Assembly: GCA_040235505.1 (NCBI GenBank)
Contig: JBECKW010000152.1
Location: forward strand, 1-40,990
DNA from: JBECKW01 sp040235505
GTDB taxonomy: Bacteria > Desulfobacterota > Desulfobacteria > Desulfobacterales > JAFDDL01
Reading direction: 5' to 3'
DNA: 40,990 nucleotides
Shown: one piece after another, positions 33,941-40,990 of the stretch
Layout of the letters: each line of letters opens with the position of its first letter
Numbering within the stretch: position 1 is the stretch's first letter
The notes under the pieces: generated by a model
What the model was told of the DNA's origin: nothing
What the model saw: only the letters and a program-made list of their open reading frames with translations
The model's database searches: none
Made by a program: the position numbers and the translations under genes

Positions 33941-35083
33941 TCATGCCTGAGCCAATTTTAATTTTTTGTTTATCGATTTTCTTGTAATTTTTCTGAAGTA
34001 GAAGTAATAACCCGTAATGGGTAAAATTGTCCCTATTATGGCGGTCAGCAGCCAAAGTGTCTTGGAGAAACCAGCAAGGAATTTTCCCTCATGAAGTTTC
34101 ATGACCGTCATTTCCAACTTCGTACGCATCGGCTGGTCGCTAAACGTTTTAGGCTCGGTGAGTGCACCGGTTTTATTGTCCCAGGACATTCCTATTTCCG
34201 ATATACCGTTATCCGTCGTCACAAAAGCCCTTCCACCGTATTTAAACCCCATATCGGTAGCATCAGGATAGTCGTGTCTGAGTTGCGCCACGACCTTATC
34301 CAGCGCCATTCCAATCTGCACATAATCTATTTCTTGTTTTTCCCCTCCTCGGTTTCCTTTGACGGCTCCAGGTGGAGGACCGGCTTGTTCTTCTACTCCA
34401 AAAAGTGCAGAAAGTCCGTTATGATACCATTCGTACGAATAATCCAGGCCCGTAAGCACCATCGTCAACAAAAAAATTGCAGCCAATATTCCGCCTGCGA
34501 GGTGCAGATCGTACCAAAACCGAAATCCACCCTTTTTCGTGTTGACTTTCAGTCGATCTTTTATGTTCTTAATTTTTTTGGGGGCCCAGATAACGATACC
34601 CGTGATAACGATAAAAGTCAGTACCAACGTACTGAGCCCTGTTATAAATCGTCCCAATGAGAATTCGCCCTGTTTGACGTTAAATAAAAGGGTTGTGTGA
34701 AGTTTTTGAGCTACATCAAAAAGGGTGTCAAACTCGGGCTCACCGGGAAATAATTTTCCCTTTATTTCGCCCGTATAAGGGTCCACCTCGACAGAAGTAT
34801 TCTTGGCGGTTTCAAAGTCAAAACTGTATGTTCTTCGTGGATCGGTGGATAAGAACACACCCTCCATCGCAATGTCGGGCAAGGCTTCATGAACCTTTGG
34901 AATCAGTTCTGCGAATGACATGGGTGTTTCTTTTACTTCGTCTACATAATATGTATCGGGATGAATCAGATGTTGTATTTCAACCCGAAAAACCAGTATC
35001 CCGCCCGTCAGGCACATAAAGCTGATAAATATTCCAAGCGGCAAGGCCATCCATAGGTGAAGTTTTTTAAAAATTTTTTTCAT
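33941..35083 (-). CDS. PepSY-associated TM protein (paralog 2)
   Basis: 380 residues, beginning MKKIFKKLHLWMALPLGIFISFMCLTGG-type TM1, then a PepSY unit (SFDFETAKNTSVEVDPYTGE), the central WAPKKIKNIKDRLKVNTKKGGFRFWYDLHLAGG segment shared with both paralogs, a variable linker rich in Gly/Pro/Lys (about 255-272) and the final TM with ILPITGYYFYFRK. His in TM1 and in DLHL match the possible heme-ligand positions. It follows paralog 3 by 63 bp on the same strand. Role inferred: electron transfer across the membrane to a periplasmic ferric chelate delivered by the TonB receptor upstream. Confidence 0.9.
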   Translation of the reverse strand: MKKIFKKLHLWMALPLGIFISFMCLTGGILVFRVEIQHLIHPDTYYVDEVKETPMSFAELIPKVHEALPDIAMEGVFLSTDPRRTYSFDFETAKNTSVEVDPYTGEIKGKLFPGEPEFDTLFDVAQKLHTTLLFNVKQGEFSLGRFITGLSTLVLTFIVITGIVIWAPKKIKNIKDRLKVNTKKGGFRFWYDLHLAGGILAAIFLLTMVLTGLDYSYEWYHNGLSALFGVEEQAGPPPGAVKGNRGGEKQEIDYVQIGMALDKVVAQLRHDYPDATDMGFKYGGRAFVTTDNGISEIGMSWDNKTGALTEPKTFSDQPMRTKLEMTVMKLHEGKFLAGFSKTLWLLTAIIGTILPITGYYFYFRKITRKSINKKLKLAQA

Positions 35084-35146
35084 ACCGATAGAACCCCTTC
35101 ACAATAAGGATCAATTCAACAAATGGGACATGCAGTCATGCATGGG

Positions 35147-36331
35147 TCAAATTAAATTTTTGTTTTTCGATTTTTTTGTAACCTTTCTGAAATAGAAGTA
35201 ATAACCCGTAATGGGCAAAATCGTACCGATCAGCGTCGCCAGCAGATAAAGCGTCTTGGAGAAAATACCGCCCCATCTCCCGGTATGAATCGAAGTGATA
35301 AGCCATTCGAGCTTTCTGTCCGTAGCCAGATTTTTAAAAGGTGTAAACTTGTCAATCGAACCGGTTCCGGCGTTGTAAGAAATTTCATTATTTGTTTTAC
35401 CGTTGTTCGTTGATACGAATCCCAACCCCTCGGAGCCCGGTCGCCCGAGTTTAAAAGAAATGTTGGTGGCATCCGGGTGGTCGTGTTTGAGTTCGGCAAG
35501 CGCCACATCCAACGCCTTTCCCATTTGAGGCAATTCTTCGGCGCTATAGTGTTGAAATGTTCTTACGGGTCTCTGCCGGGTTGTTTGAGTTTGCTGCCGT
35601 CCGGAAGATGGCTGCTGCCGGGCCACCCGTTGTACAACCGGAGCCCCAAAAAGGGCGTAAAACCCTCTATGATACCAGCCAAATGATGAGTCCAGGGCCG
35701 TCAGAACCATCACCAGTAAAAAAATGGCGGACACTATTCCGCACGCCAGGTGTGTGTCGTACCAGAACCTGAAACCGCCTTTTTTCAGATTGATTTTCAG
35801 GCGTTCTTTTATGTTCTTTATTTTTTTGGGAGCCCAGATAATAATCCCCGTAAGTAGAATGAAGCCGAAAACTAAAGTTGCCACTCCGGTTATAAAGCGC
35901 CCCCATGAAAATTCGCCCTGGGCGGTTCTAAATAAAAAAACCTGGTGCAACCTTGAAACCACGTCAAAAAACACGTCCTCATCGGCCTTGCCGGGAATTA
36001 CAATCGCCTTGATTTTCCCCGTGTACGGGTCCACCTCAATGGAATTATCATGGGAGTTTTGAAGATCGATGGTATATGTCTTGCTTTTATCGGTGGATGT
36101 GAAAACGGCCTCAAATTCTATCTCCGGTACCACTTTCTGAACCATGGGAAGCAATTCTTCAAGCGGTATGGTGCTATCTTTCACTTCATCCACATAATAC
36201 CTGTCGTGATGAAACAATTCCTGCAATTCCGTCCGAAATACCAGTATTCCGCCGGTCAGGCAGAGTATGCTGATAATTATTCCGAAAGGTAACGCCATCC
36301 AAAGATGCGCTTTTTTGAAAATTTTTTTCAT
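35147..36331 (-). CDS. PepSY-associated TM protein (paralog 3)
   Basis: 394 residues with the same plan as the proteins at 33941 and 27460: TM1 HLWMALPFGIIISILCLTGG, PepSY (TYTIDLQNSHDNSIEVDPYTGK), a middle section WAPKKIKNIKERLKINLKKGGFRFWYDTHLACG, TM3, a Gln/Arg/Ser-rich linker (about 230-262, e.g. RQQPSSGRQQTQTTRQRP) and the last TM ILPITGYYFYFRK. It is 217 bp downstream of the TonB receptor (36549) and 63 bp upstream of paralog 2. The receptor, this gene and paralog 2 are probably co-regulated, the first two perhaps with separate promoters. Inferred role: reduction or handling of a ferric ligand in the inner membrane. Confidence 0.9.
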   Translation of the reverse strand: MKKIFKKAHLWMALPFGIIISILCLTGGILVFRTELQELFHHDRYYVDEVKDSTIPLEELLPMVQKVVPEIEFEAVFTSTDKSKTYTIDLQNSHDNSIEVDPYTGKIKAIVIPGKADEDVFFDVVSRLHQVFLFRTAQGEFSWGRFITGVATLVFGFILLTGIIIWAPKKIKNIKERLKINLKKGGFRFWYDTHLACGIVSAIFLLVMVLTALDSSFGWYHRGFYALFGAPVVQRVARQQPSSGRQQTQTTRQRPVRTFQHYSAEELPQMGKALDVALAELKHDHPDATNISFKLGRPGSEGLGFVSTNNGKTNNEISYNAGTGSIDKFTPFKNLATDRKLEWLITSIHTGRWGGIFSKTLYLLATLIGTILPITGYYFYFRKVTKKSKNKNLI

Positions 36332-36450
36332 CTTACGGGTATCCTTAATGAGAACAAACCCTCCCCGACCCTTGATTAAACTGAAGGTTTTTTAAATATT
36401 TTCCCGGAAACATCCGCAAAGAACGTGCATCATTGAAAAAGGTCTTTGCT

Positions 36451-36503
36451 TCCCAGCCGCCCAGCCTCCCAGCTGTCCAGCATGCGGCTTTGCCGGATTA
36501 GGT
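36451..36503. repeat. CCCAGC...GCCGGATTAGGT dispersed repeat, second copy
   Basis: Several CCCAGC units followed by GCGGCTTTGCCGGATTAGGT, matching the order at 18546-18590. It lies 45 bp from the stop of the TonB receptor at 36549, so both copies sit at 3' ends of minus-strand genes. Confidence 0.55.
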
Positions 36504-36548
36504 ACAATGCTTCCCTTCAGATTAAATCAGGTGAAAAGGTGCATGAAA

Positions 36549-38513
36549 TTAGAAACTCACTTTTACACTTGCCCAGAGACGACGTCCATCATCGATATAG
36601 CCGTACTCTTCATAGGTAATAGCTTTATCCAGGGCGTTATATATGGCGCAACCGATAGTGATATCTTCCGAAAGTTGATAATTGACTCCAACGTCCACCA
36701 TTGTGTAACTTGGTGCTGGAGTACTCTCTCCCCTGCCACTGACAGTTACTTTTTCTTCGCTTCGATATGTAACTGCCGCCCATGGTGAAAGTTTGTCGGT
36801 TGCCTGCCAACGAAGCATTGCGTTGGCCGAATGCGTGGGTTGATTATTAAGCGCCGTGCCCTTATACGGACCTGTCTCCTGTTCAGAATCCATATAGGTA
36901 TAACCCGCATTTAGTGTTGTGTTGGGAGCGATAGTGCCTTTAAATTCGAATTCGACGCCGCTTGTATGCGCTTTATCGACATTGAGATAGGTCTGAGTCG
37001 CATTCATCGACTGACAAAGTTCTGTATCGCAAGTATCCACCGAGATCTTGTTTTTAAAGTCGTTATTAAACGCGGTAACCGAAACATAGAAACCCCGGTC
37101 GCTATATAACAAACTGATTTCTTCAGTTGTTGACGTTTCAGGATCCAGGTCAGGATTGCCCAGAGTAAGGGAAGTACCAGTTCTATTAAATGTCGCCCAG
37201 TTTGGGTTGGTCTGTCGAAAACCAGGCGCCAGATAGCCTGTTGAAACGCCACCTTTTAGGGTCCAGGCATTGCTCATCGAGAAAACAGCATAGAGGCGGG
37301 GACTTACGTGTCCCTTGTAAAATTCATCGTGATCGTAGCGGACGCCTCCGGTCAACTTCAATTTTTCAAGAGCTTGCCAGTCCCCTTCCGCAAAAATAGC
37401 GCCACGGGTATCGCTGAGTTCCGATATACCAAGGGCATTGGAATACGGGTCGGTAAGAACTGATTTCTTTCCGTTGAGACCGACAGACAGTGCGTTATGC
37501 TCCCCTAAAAAGTAGAATACAGATTGAATTTCAGTATTCTCTATATCTATGTCTCCGGTTGCACTATTGACAGTCTTGGTAGTATCCCGCGTCAAGTATG
37601 AACTGGTTTTTCCAAAGGCGTATTTCCCTTCGTGAGACAGGGTGGCTTCGAAACGTTTGTATTCATTCTCACTAAATTGTGCAGGTTCCGGCGCCCCCCT
37701 CCCGCCAGAGATCACTTCATAGGACTTACCCGCATTTGATCGGCGGTACTGTTCCGAATAGCCTGCGTCAAGCATGAACTCATTATTCTCGTTCATAAGG
37801 TAAGGCAGGGAGACCTCTATGCTTTTTACTTTACGATCTCTGTATCCATTCAGAATTTTATCTTCTTCTCTCTTCTGGGCTTGCCCGGTCACCTTTAACG
37901 AAAGTTTTTCCGTCAGAGGCCCTGAAAGAAATAAATTGCCACTATACTCATTGCCCGAGGCGGAGTTTTCCTGCTGAATCGTTGAAAGCTCGACATTGCC
38001 GCCCCATTTGGCATACGATTTCTTAGTAATTATATTGATAACACCACCAAGCGCATCTGAACCATAAAGCGTCGACATTGGTCCTTTTACCACTTCAATA
38101 TGGTCAATTGCGGAAAGGGGCGGCAACCATGACGCTTCAACACCACCGACCTGACCACCCGGACGACTTTCTCTTGTTCGCACAGGCTTTCCATCTATCA
38201 ATATCAATGTATAAGTTGAGTCAAAACCACGGACGGCGACATCGGTATTATCACCTCCGCCGGGCACAATTACGCCGGGAATGTTCTTCAACGCATCCCT
38301 GATATCGGAAAAGTATCCGGCCTCCAGCTCCTGCTTGCTCAATACGCTGATGGTGGCTGGTGAAAACACTTGAGTTTGTTCATAACCGGATGCCGTCACA
38401 ACTACAGGTTCTAATGTAAAGGCTTCATTGTCATTGTTTTTATCCGCAGCGGAAACAACAGATGAAATGCTTAAAACCGTTACGACTAAAGCCAGCAATT
38501 TAATTTTTTTCAT
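36549..38513 (-). CDS. TonB-dependent receptor, siderophore/colicin-receptor type
   Basis: 654 residues starting MKKIKLLALVVTVLSISSVV, signal end VSAA. A TonB-box-like PVVVTAS follows, then the plug with SDIRDALKNIPGVIVPGG, DVAVRGFDSTYTLILIDGKPV and IDHIEVVKGPMSTLYGSDALGGVINIIT, all typical of the FepA/CirA/BtuB branch, and a barrel ending VKVSF. It is shorter than the 770-residue tandem pair and only distantly related to it. Downstream on the same strand are two PepSY TM proteins, a combination typical of iron-chelate uptake. The upstream region (38514-38887) is a copy of that of PepSY paralog 1. Ligand unknown; a ferric siderophore is the most likely class. Confidence 0.95.
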   Translation of the reverse strand: MKKIKLLALVVTVLSISSVVSAADKNNDNEAFTLEPVVVTASGYEQTQVFSPATISVLSKQELEAGYFSDIRDALKNIPGVIVPGGGDNTDVAVRGFDSTYTLILIDGKPVRTRESRPGGQVGGVEASWLPPLSAIDHIEVVKGPMSTLYGSDALGGVINIITKKSYAKWGGNVELSTIQQENSASGNEYSGNLFLSGPLTEKLSLKVTGQAQKREEDKILNGYRDRKVKSIEVSLPYLMNENNEFMLDAGYSEQYRRSNAGKSYEVISGGRGAPEPAQFSENEYKRFEATLSHEGKYAFGKTSSYLTRDTTKTVNSATGDIDIENTEIQSVFYFLGEHNALSVGLNGKKSVLTDPYSNALGISELSDTRGAIFAEGDWQALEKLKLTGGVRYDHDEFYKGHVSPRLYAVFSMSNAWTLKGGVSTGYLAPGFRQTNPNWATFNRTGTSLTLGNPDLDPETSTTEEISLLYSDRGFYVSVTAFNNDFKNKISVDTCDTELCQSMNATQTYLNVDKAHTSGVEFEFKGTIAPNTTLNAGYTYMDSEQETGPYKGTALNNQPTHSANAMLRWQATDKLSPWAAVTYRSEEKVTVSGRGESTPAPSYTMVDVGVNYQLSEDITIGCAIYNALDKAITYEEYGYIDDGRRLWASVKVSF

Positions 38514-38887
38514 ACCCCCCCCTTGTCATATAATTAAAATTAAATGCCTCCCTTTAAAAATAGCCTGAATAGCGTCGCGACAAAATGATATTATGGCTCT
38601 TATACCCTTTTCCTCCCCCCCCTTCCTTCGCCTGCTGATTTATTTATATTTAAATAAATTTTATTTGTCAATTATTTCAGTATATTATGTGTGATTGCGC
38701 AGCAGGCGGTCGATCCAGATTTACGATCTATCGTTTTTCTGAGAGACGACTCCGTATAAAACGGCCACAGCCGTGAGATTCACTCATTTCCCTTATGGAT
38801 ATTGTTGAGAGTGGTGGCCAGGCCCATAAATGGGTGTGAATAGGTGTGAACAGGTGTGTGAACAGGTGTGAACTAGTTTTAAGATAA
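38514..38887 (-). promoter_or_regulatory. Upstream regulatory block B (duplicate of 28612-28992)
   Basis: About 375 bp matching block A in order along its length, including CTGAATAGCGT, ACAAAATGATAT, CCTTCCTTCGC, TTGTCAATTATTTCAG, CGTGAGATTCAC and the 10-bp repeats. It even shares TTTAAGATAA at the far end, which in block A lies at the TPR gene stop, so the duplication probably began at that gene. It should contain the receptor promoter. Confidence 0.7.
38836..38877. repeat. Four 10-bp direct repeats (GTGAACAGGT type), second array
   Basis: GTGAATAGGT, GTGAACAGGT, a 2-bp GT spacer, GTGAACAGGT, GTGAACTAGT. Same unit and orientation as 28926-28975, at a similar distance (about 320-365 bp) from the downstream start codon. 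Confidence 0.85.
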
Positions 38888-38960
38888 GGACAAAAGCCTT
38901 ATCAGCTTGAAGAGCATCCAAACGCTGGAAAAAAGTCAGCGGTATTGTAATTTATTTATT

Positions 38961-38985
38961 TTCTTCGTGATCTTCGTGGTGAAAA
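38961..38985. repeat. TTCTTCGTGATCTTCGTGGTGA dispersed repeat copy
   Basis: Two TTCTTCGTG-type units followed by GTGAAAAG, in the same orientation as 7906-7936. Intergenic, 73 bp from the VOC gene stop. Confidence 0.65.
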
Positions 38986-39057
38986 GTCTTTAGTTCATGG
39001 CTTTCAGGTGGCTGTCCAGTCGACTATCCATGCGTCGTGGAGTCCGCCTTTGGCGGA

Positions 39058-39510
39058 TCAGGATGAATTTCGATCTGCAGCAATCGCCTGCCCCGTCATC
39101 GGATGCGGGTCCGGGTATTCGTTGAGGACGATCGGCACACCGAAGGTATCCTGGGGGTTGTAAAACGCTTCCCTCCCCTTCCCCACCGTGTTCATGGCCA
39201 CCGGTTCAATTCCCCGGTCCCTGAAATGTTGAACCGCCTGATCCAGGTCGGTGACCTTGATGACAATCGCCCGCAGGCTCTCGCCGTTTTCGTCCAGAAA
39301 TCGCTGCTCCGCCTGTCCCAGCGGGTGCTGCGTCGGTATGGGGGAGCCGAGTTCAAGGCCGAAACGTCCGGCGAGGGTGACCTGCACACCGATTTCTTTA
39401 TCCGTAATGGTCTCATCGAAAGAAATATCGAGAAGATCCGAAAAAAACGCTTTGGCCTTCTCGATATCCCTGACCAGGCTGACAACCCGATCGACACGTT
39501 CAAACAGCAT
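39058..39510 (-). CDS. VOC (glyoxalase/bleomycin-resistance fold) protein, probably lacking the metal site
   Basis: 150 residues with GGAGGG before the ATG. Two beta-alpha-beta-beta-beta units are visible: RVDRVVSLVRDIEKAKAFFSDLLDISFDE and LRAIVIKVTDLDQAVQHFRDRGIEPV, ending FGVPIVLNEYPDP. In metal-dependent members (methylmalonyl-CoA epimerase, glyoxalase) a His stands at the start of both units; here Arg is found in each (DRVVSLV and RAIVIKV), while the C-terminal Glu is kept. It may thus bind a ligand without metal catalysis. It follows a decayed MFS transporter gene on the same strand, so the two were probably one operon. Confidence 0.85.
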   Translation of the reverse strand: MLFERVDRVVSLVRDIEKAKAFFSDLLDISFDETITDKEIGVQVTLAGRFGLELGSPIPTQHPLGQAEQRFLDENGESLRAIVIKVTDLDQAVQHFRDRGIEPVAMNTVGKGREAFYNPQDTFGVPIVLNEYPDPHPMTGQAIAADRNSS

Positions 39511-39531
39511 GAATTCCCTCCATATCTTCTT

Positions 39532-40077
39532 TTATGCGTTCCGTGATTCGATTTTTTGAGCTGATGGCTGAAAGCCGACCGCTGATCGCATCTTTTCGGA
39601 TGTCTTCATTCCGAATCCGACAATTGCGCCGATGATTGCAACTCTATCATACTTCCCCCGGAAGATTTTTTCGGCAACCAGAGGGGGGGCCAGCAATCCC
39701 AGCACAAAGGCGATGACGAGCAGTCCCATCAACTGCCCCGCGACCGTGGGACCGAAACCGAGACCGGCCGGAGGGTCCACGGCAATGGTCCTGGAGTCAA
39801 ATCGTTACATCCCTGCATGACCCAGCTGAGTGCGAACGTCGCGACAACGGTCGCCCAGAACACCGGGAGCCCGAATACCTTTTTGAATTCAGCCGCCGAT
39901 AGGCACCATCAAAGTAAACGGCAACATGGCGGCGGCGGTGGCCGCCCCCAGCTCAACCCCAAGGGCCTTTGAAATGTCGCCGACGAGAGGCGTCGGGCAA
40001 ATCAGGCTCATGCCCTGGGCCAGGGTTGCAACAATCAAGGTAATAAGCGCGTACCACCTCTATCTGGGATAAACCAT
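39532..40077 (-). pseudogene. Decayed and truncated MFS transporter gene
   Basis: The ATG at 40077 has GGAGAGG upstream. Codon 6 is TAG (MVYPR-stop), after which the same frame reads RWYALITLIVATLAQGMSLICPTPLVGDISKALG, typical of the first TM and periplasmic loop of a major facilitator protein, up to another stop at about 39892. A shifted frame continues FKKVFGLPVFWATVVATFALSW, and after a second shift IAVDPPAGLGFGPTVAGQLMGLLVIAFVLGLLAPP runs to 39532. Thus there is one nonsense change, two frameshifts and loss of roughly the last 230 residues, where short GCTGATGGCTGAAAGC-type repeats begin. It is not functional. The original cargo is unknown. Confidence 0.75.
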
Positions 40078-40538
40078 TTCCCTCTCCTTTCAATCGCGAC
40101 GGAGCCACATTATCACACAGCAGTGCCCCCCATGATTTTTTACATAGATCTTGTTTGAGATAATATCATCAGTCTCGGGAATTGTATATAAGACGGCTAT
40201 CGCTAACCCACGGCAATTTTTTTTAATACAAATTATATCTTGATTTTTATTATTGTTGCAGCGGCCCGACCCAATGCTCCCCCAACGTTAGTCGTTTCAA
40301 AAGCTAAAATTAATAGATTTCACCCCAAAAAGCATCAAACCCGAAATCTCTAAAAACGCCTCAATATAATTTCTATCATATTGTATTTACATTCATATAT
40401 TGTTTTTTATTGACATAAATATTTAACTCATAATATATACACATCAAAGACTCTCACCTCTATTTGTCGGTAGATTTTACGCCTTATGGTGAGGCCTCAT
40501 GTGTTGAACTTTTTCGGTGCTGGGGTCGTTTCTGCTGA
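40078..40538. other. AT-rich intergenic region
   Basis: 460 bp, clearly more AT-rich than the rest of the window between about 40200 and 40450. No gene could be supported; frames at 40486-40802 on both strands are antisense or out-of-frame shadows of the sortase fragment. The change in composition may mark a junction with transferred DNA. Confidence 0.45.
40410..40436 (+). promoter_or_regulatory. Possible sigma-70 promoter upstream of the sortase fragment
   Basis: TTGACA at 40410-40415 and TAATAT at 40431-40436, spacing 15 bp (17 bp if ATATAT two bases later is the -10). The setting is very AT-rich, so chance matches are likely. Confidence 0.3.
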
Positions 40539-40874
40539 TGTCAAAAGCTCAAATCTATCCTTCAAAAAAAAGAAACAATATCTGATTTTCTTCAGGAGGA
40601 TGCTGGAGATATTGGTATTTCCGGTCATCGGTACGGTTATTTTCATGTACTCAAAGAAGTACAAATCGGGCATCGTATTATACTCCGGACAACCCAGGGG
40701 GTCCGCTGCTATAGGGTGACCCAGACCCGCATAGTAGATCCCGACAATGTAGAAGCTCTCGCTCCGACGAGAGAGAATATGGTAACCCTTGTGACCTGCC
40801 ACCCCTTTTATTATATCGGCTCTACTCCGAGACGATTTATCGTCAAGGCGCAGATTGAGAAGAAAGAATTTTAG
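40539..40874 (+). pseudogene. Sortase catalytic region lacking its N-terminus (class D-like)
   Basis: Frame open from the codon after a TGA at 40536 to TAG at 40872, with no start codon before the conserved part. From about 40599 it reads DAGDIGISGHRYGYFHVLKE, then RVTQTRIVDPDNVEALAP, TLVTCHPFYYIG and TPRRFIVKAQIEKKEF. This is the C-terminal two thirds of a class D-type sortase, with the catalytic His (GHR), Cys (TLVTC) and Arg (RRFIV) all in place. Family members have about 60-100 more N-terminal residues including a TM anchor; these are not found in any frame upstream to 40446. Either a 5' deletion or an unusual start. An exported-protein gene follows after 18 bp. Confidence 0.72.
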
Positions 40875-40892
40875 GCGTCAAGGAGGTGTATC

Positions 40893-40990
40893 ATGTCATT
40901 AAGAAAGATGATGATTTTTATTGCGGCAACGATGCTTATATTGCCAGTATCGAAGGCAATAGCACTGGAGAGTATCACCTGCTCGGATAT
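40893..40990 (+). CDS. Start of an exported protein (3' end outside window)
   Basis: AAGGAGG at 40880-40886 and ATG at 40893 begin a frame that stays open to the window end (32 codons). It encodes a clear Sec signal peptide (MSLRKMMIFIAATMLILPVS, then KAIALESITCSD) with likely cleavage near AIA. It lies 18 bp behind the sortase fragment, so it may have been a sortase-operon partner. Too short to identify. Confidence 0.75.
   Translation, partial: MSLRKMMIFIAATMLILPVSKAIALESITCSD

Noticed and set aside
40486..40802. Open frames of 77 and 101 codons on the two strands
   Set aside because: They overlap the in-phase sortase fragment, whose TLVTC and GHR motifs identify the real frame; neither resembles a protein family.

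Overview
The window reads as chromosomal DNA of a Gram-negative anaerobe, most likely a member of the Desulfobacterota (sulfate-reducer-like). The grounds are outer-membrane TonB-dependent receptors and a DUF5916-type barrel, Tat-exported flavoprotein and Fe-S partners, a NapH/NapG-type polyferredoxin, a DUF362 protein, and many short dispersed boilerplate repeats between genes. This placement is inference. No rRNA, tRNA, CRISPR array or intact transposase was seen.

Layout. (1) 1-3423, plus strand: a small operon of a Gfo/Idh/MocA oxidoreductase (cut by the window edge), a xylose-isomerase-like TIM-barrel enzyme and a beta-helix lipoprotein. (2) 3564-7767: a broken flavodoxin gene, a kynurenine-formamidase-type cyclase, a Tat-exported fumarate-reductase-like flavoprotein with a collagen-like insert, and an exported protein whose two halves resemble the CRISPR-accessory Csx3 fold. 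(3) 7998-13142, minus strand: two tandemly duplicated TonB-dependent receptors, each with its own terminator. (4) 13944-18454, plus strand: a histidine kinase/response regulator pair followed by two exported NTF2/SnoaL-like paralogs, each preceded by a copy of a palindromic-ended repeat. (5) 18585-28611, minus strand: a chemoreceptor with a C-terminal Cache domain, a DUF3300 protein, a DUF362 + NapH-NapG fusion operon, two exported metallo-beta-lactamase-fold hydrolases and a PepSY membrane protein. (6) 28994-38513, minus strand: a TolB-like/TPR membrane protein, a DUF5916 outer-membrane protein, two more PepSY membrane proteins and a third TonB receptor. (7) 39058-40990: a VOC protein, a decayed MFS transporter, a sortase fragment not visible as a normal ORF, and the start of an exported protein.

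How it may work together (inference). Most products act outside the cytoplasm: receptors import something across the outer membrane, exported NTF2-like, MBL-fold and flavin enzymes could transform it in the periplasm, a NapH/NapG-type quinol-oxidising protein could feed electrons to a periplasmic reductase, and PepSY proteins next to a TonB receptor point to reduction or handling of a ferric chelate. A roughly 370-bp upstream region carrying 10-bp direct repeats is shared by one PepSY gene and the third receptor, which suggests common control. The most unusual items are the exported double Csx3-like protein, the shared 10-bp repeat regulatory block, the repeat-flanked NTF2 pair and the collagen-like insert in the flavoprotein.
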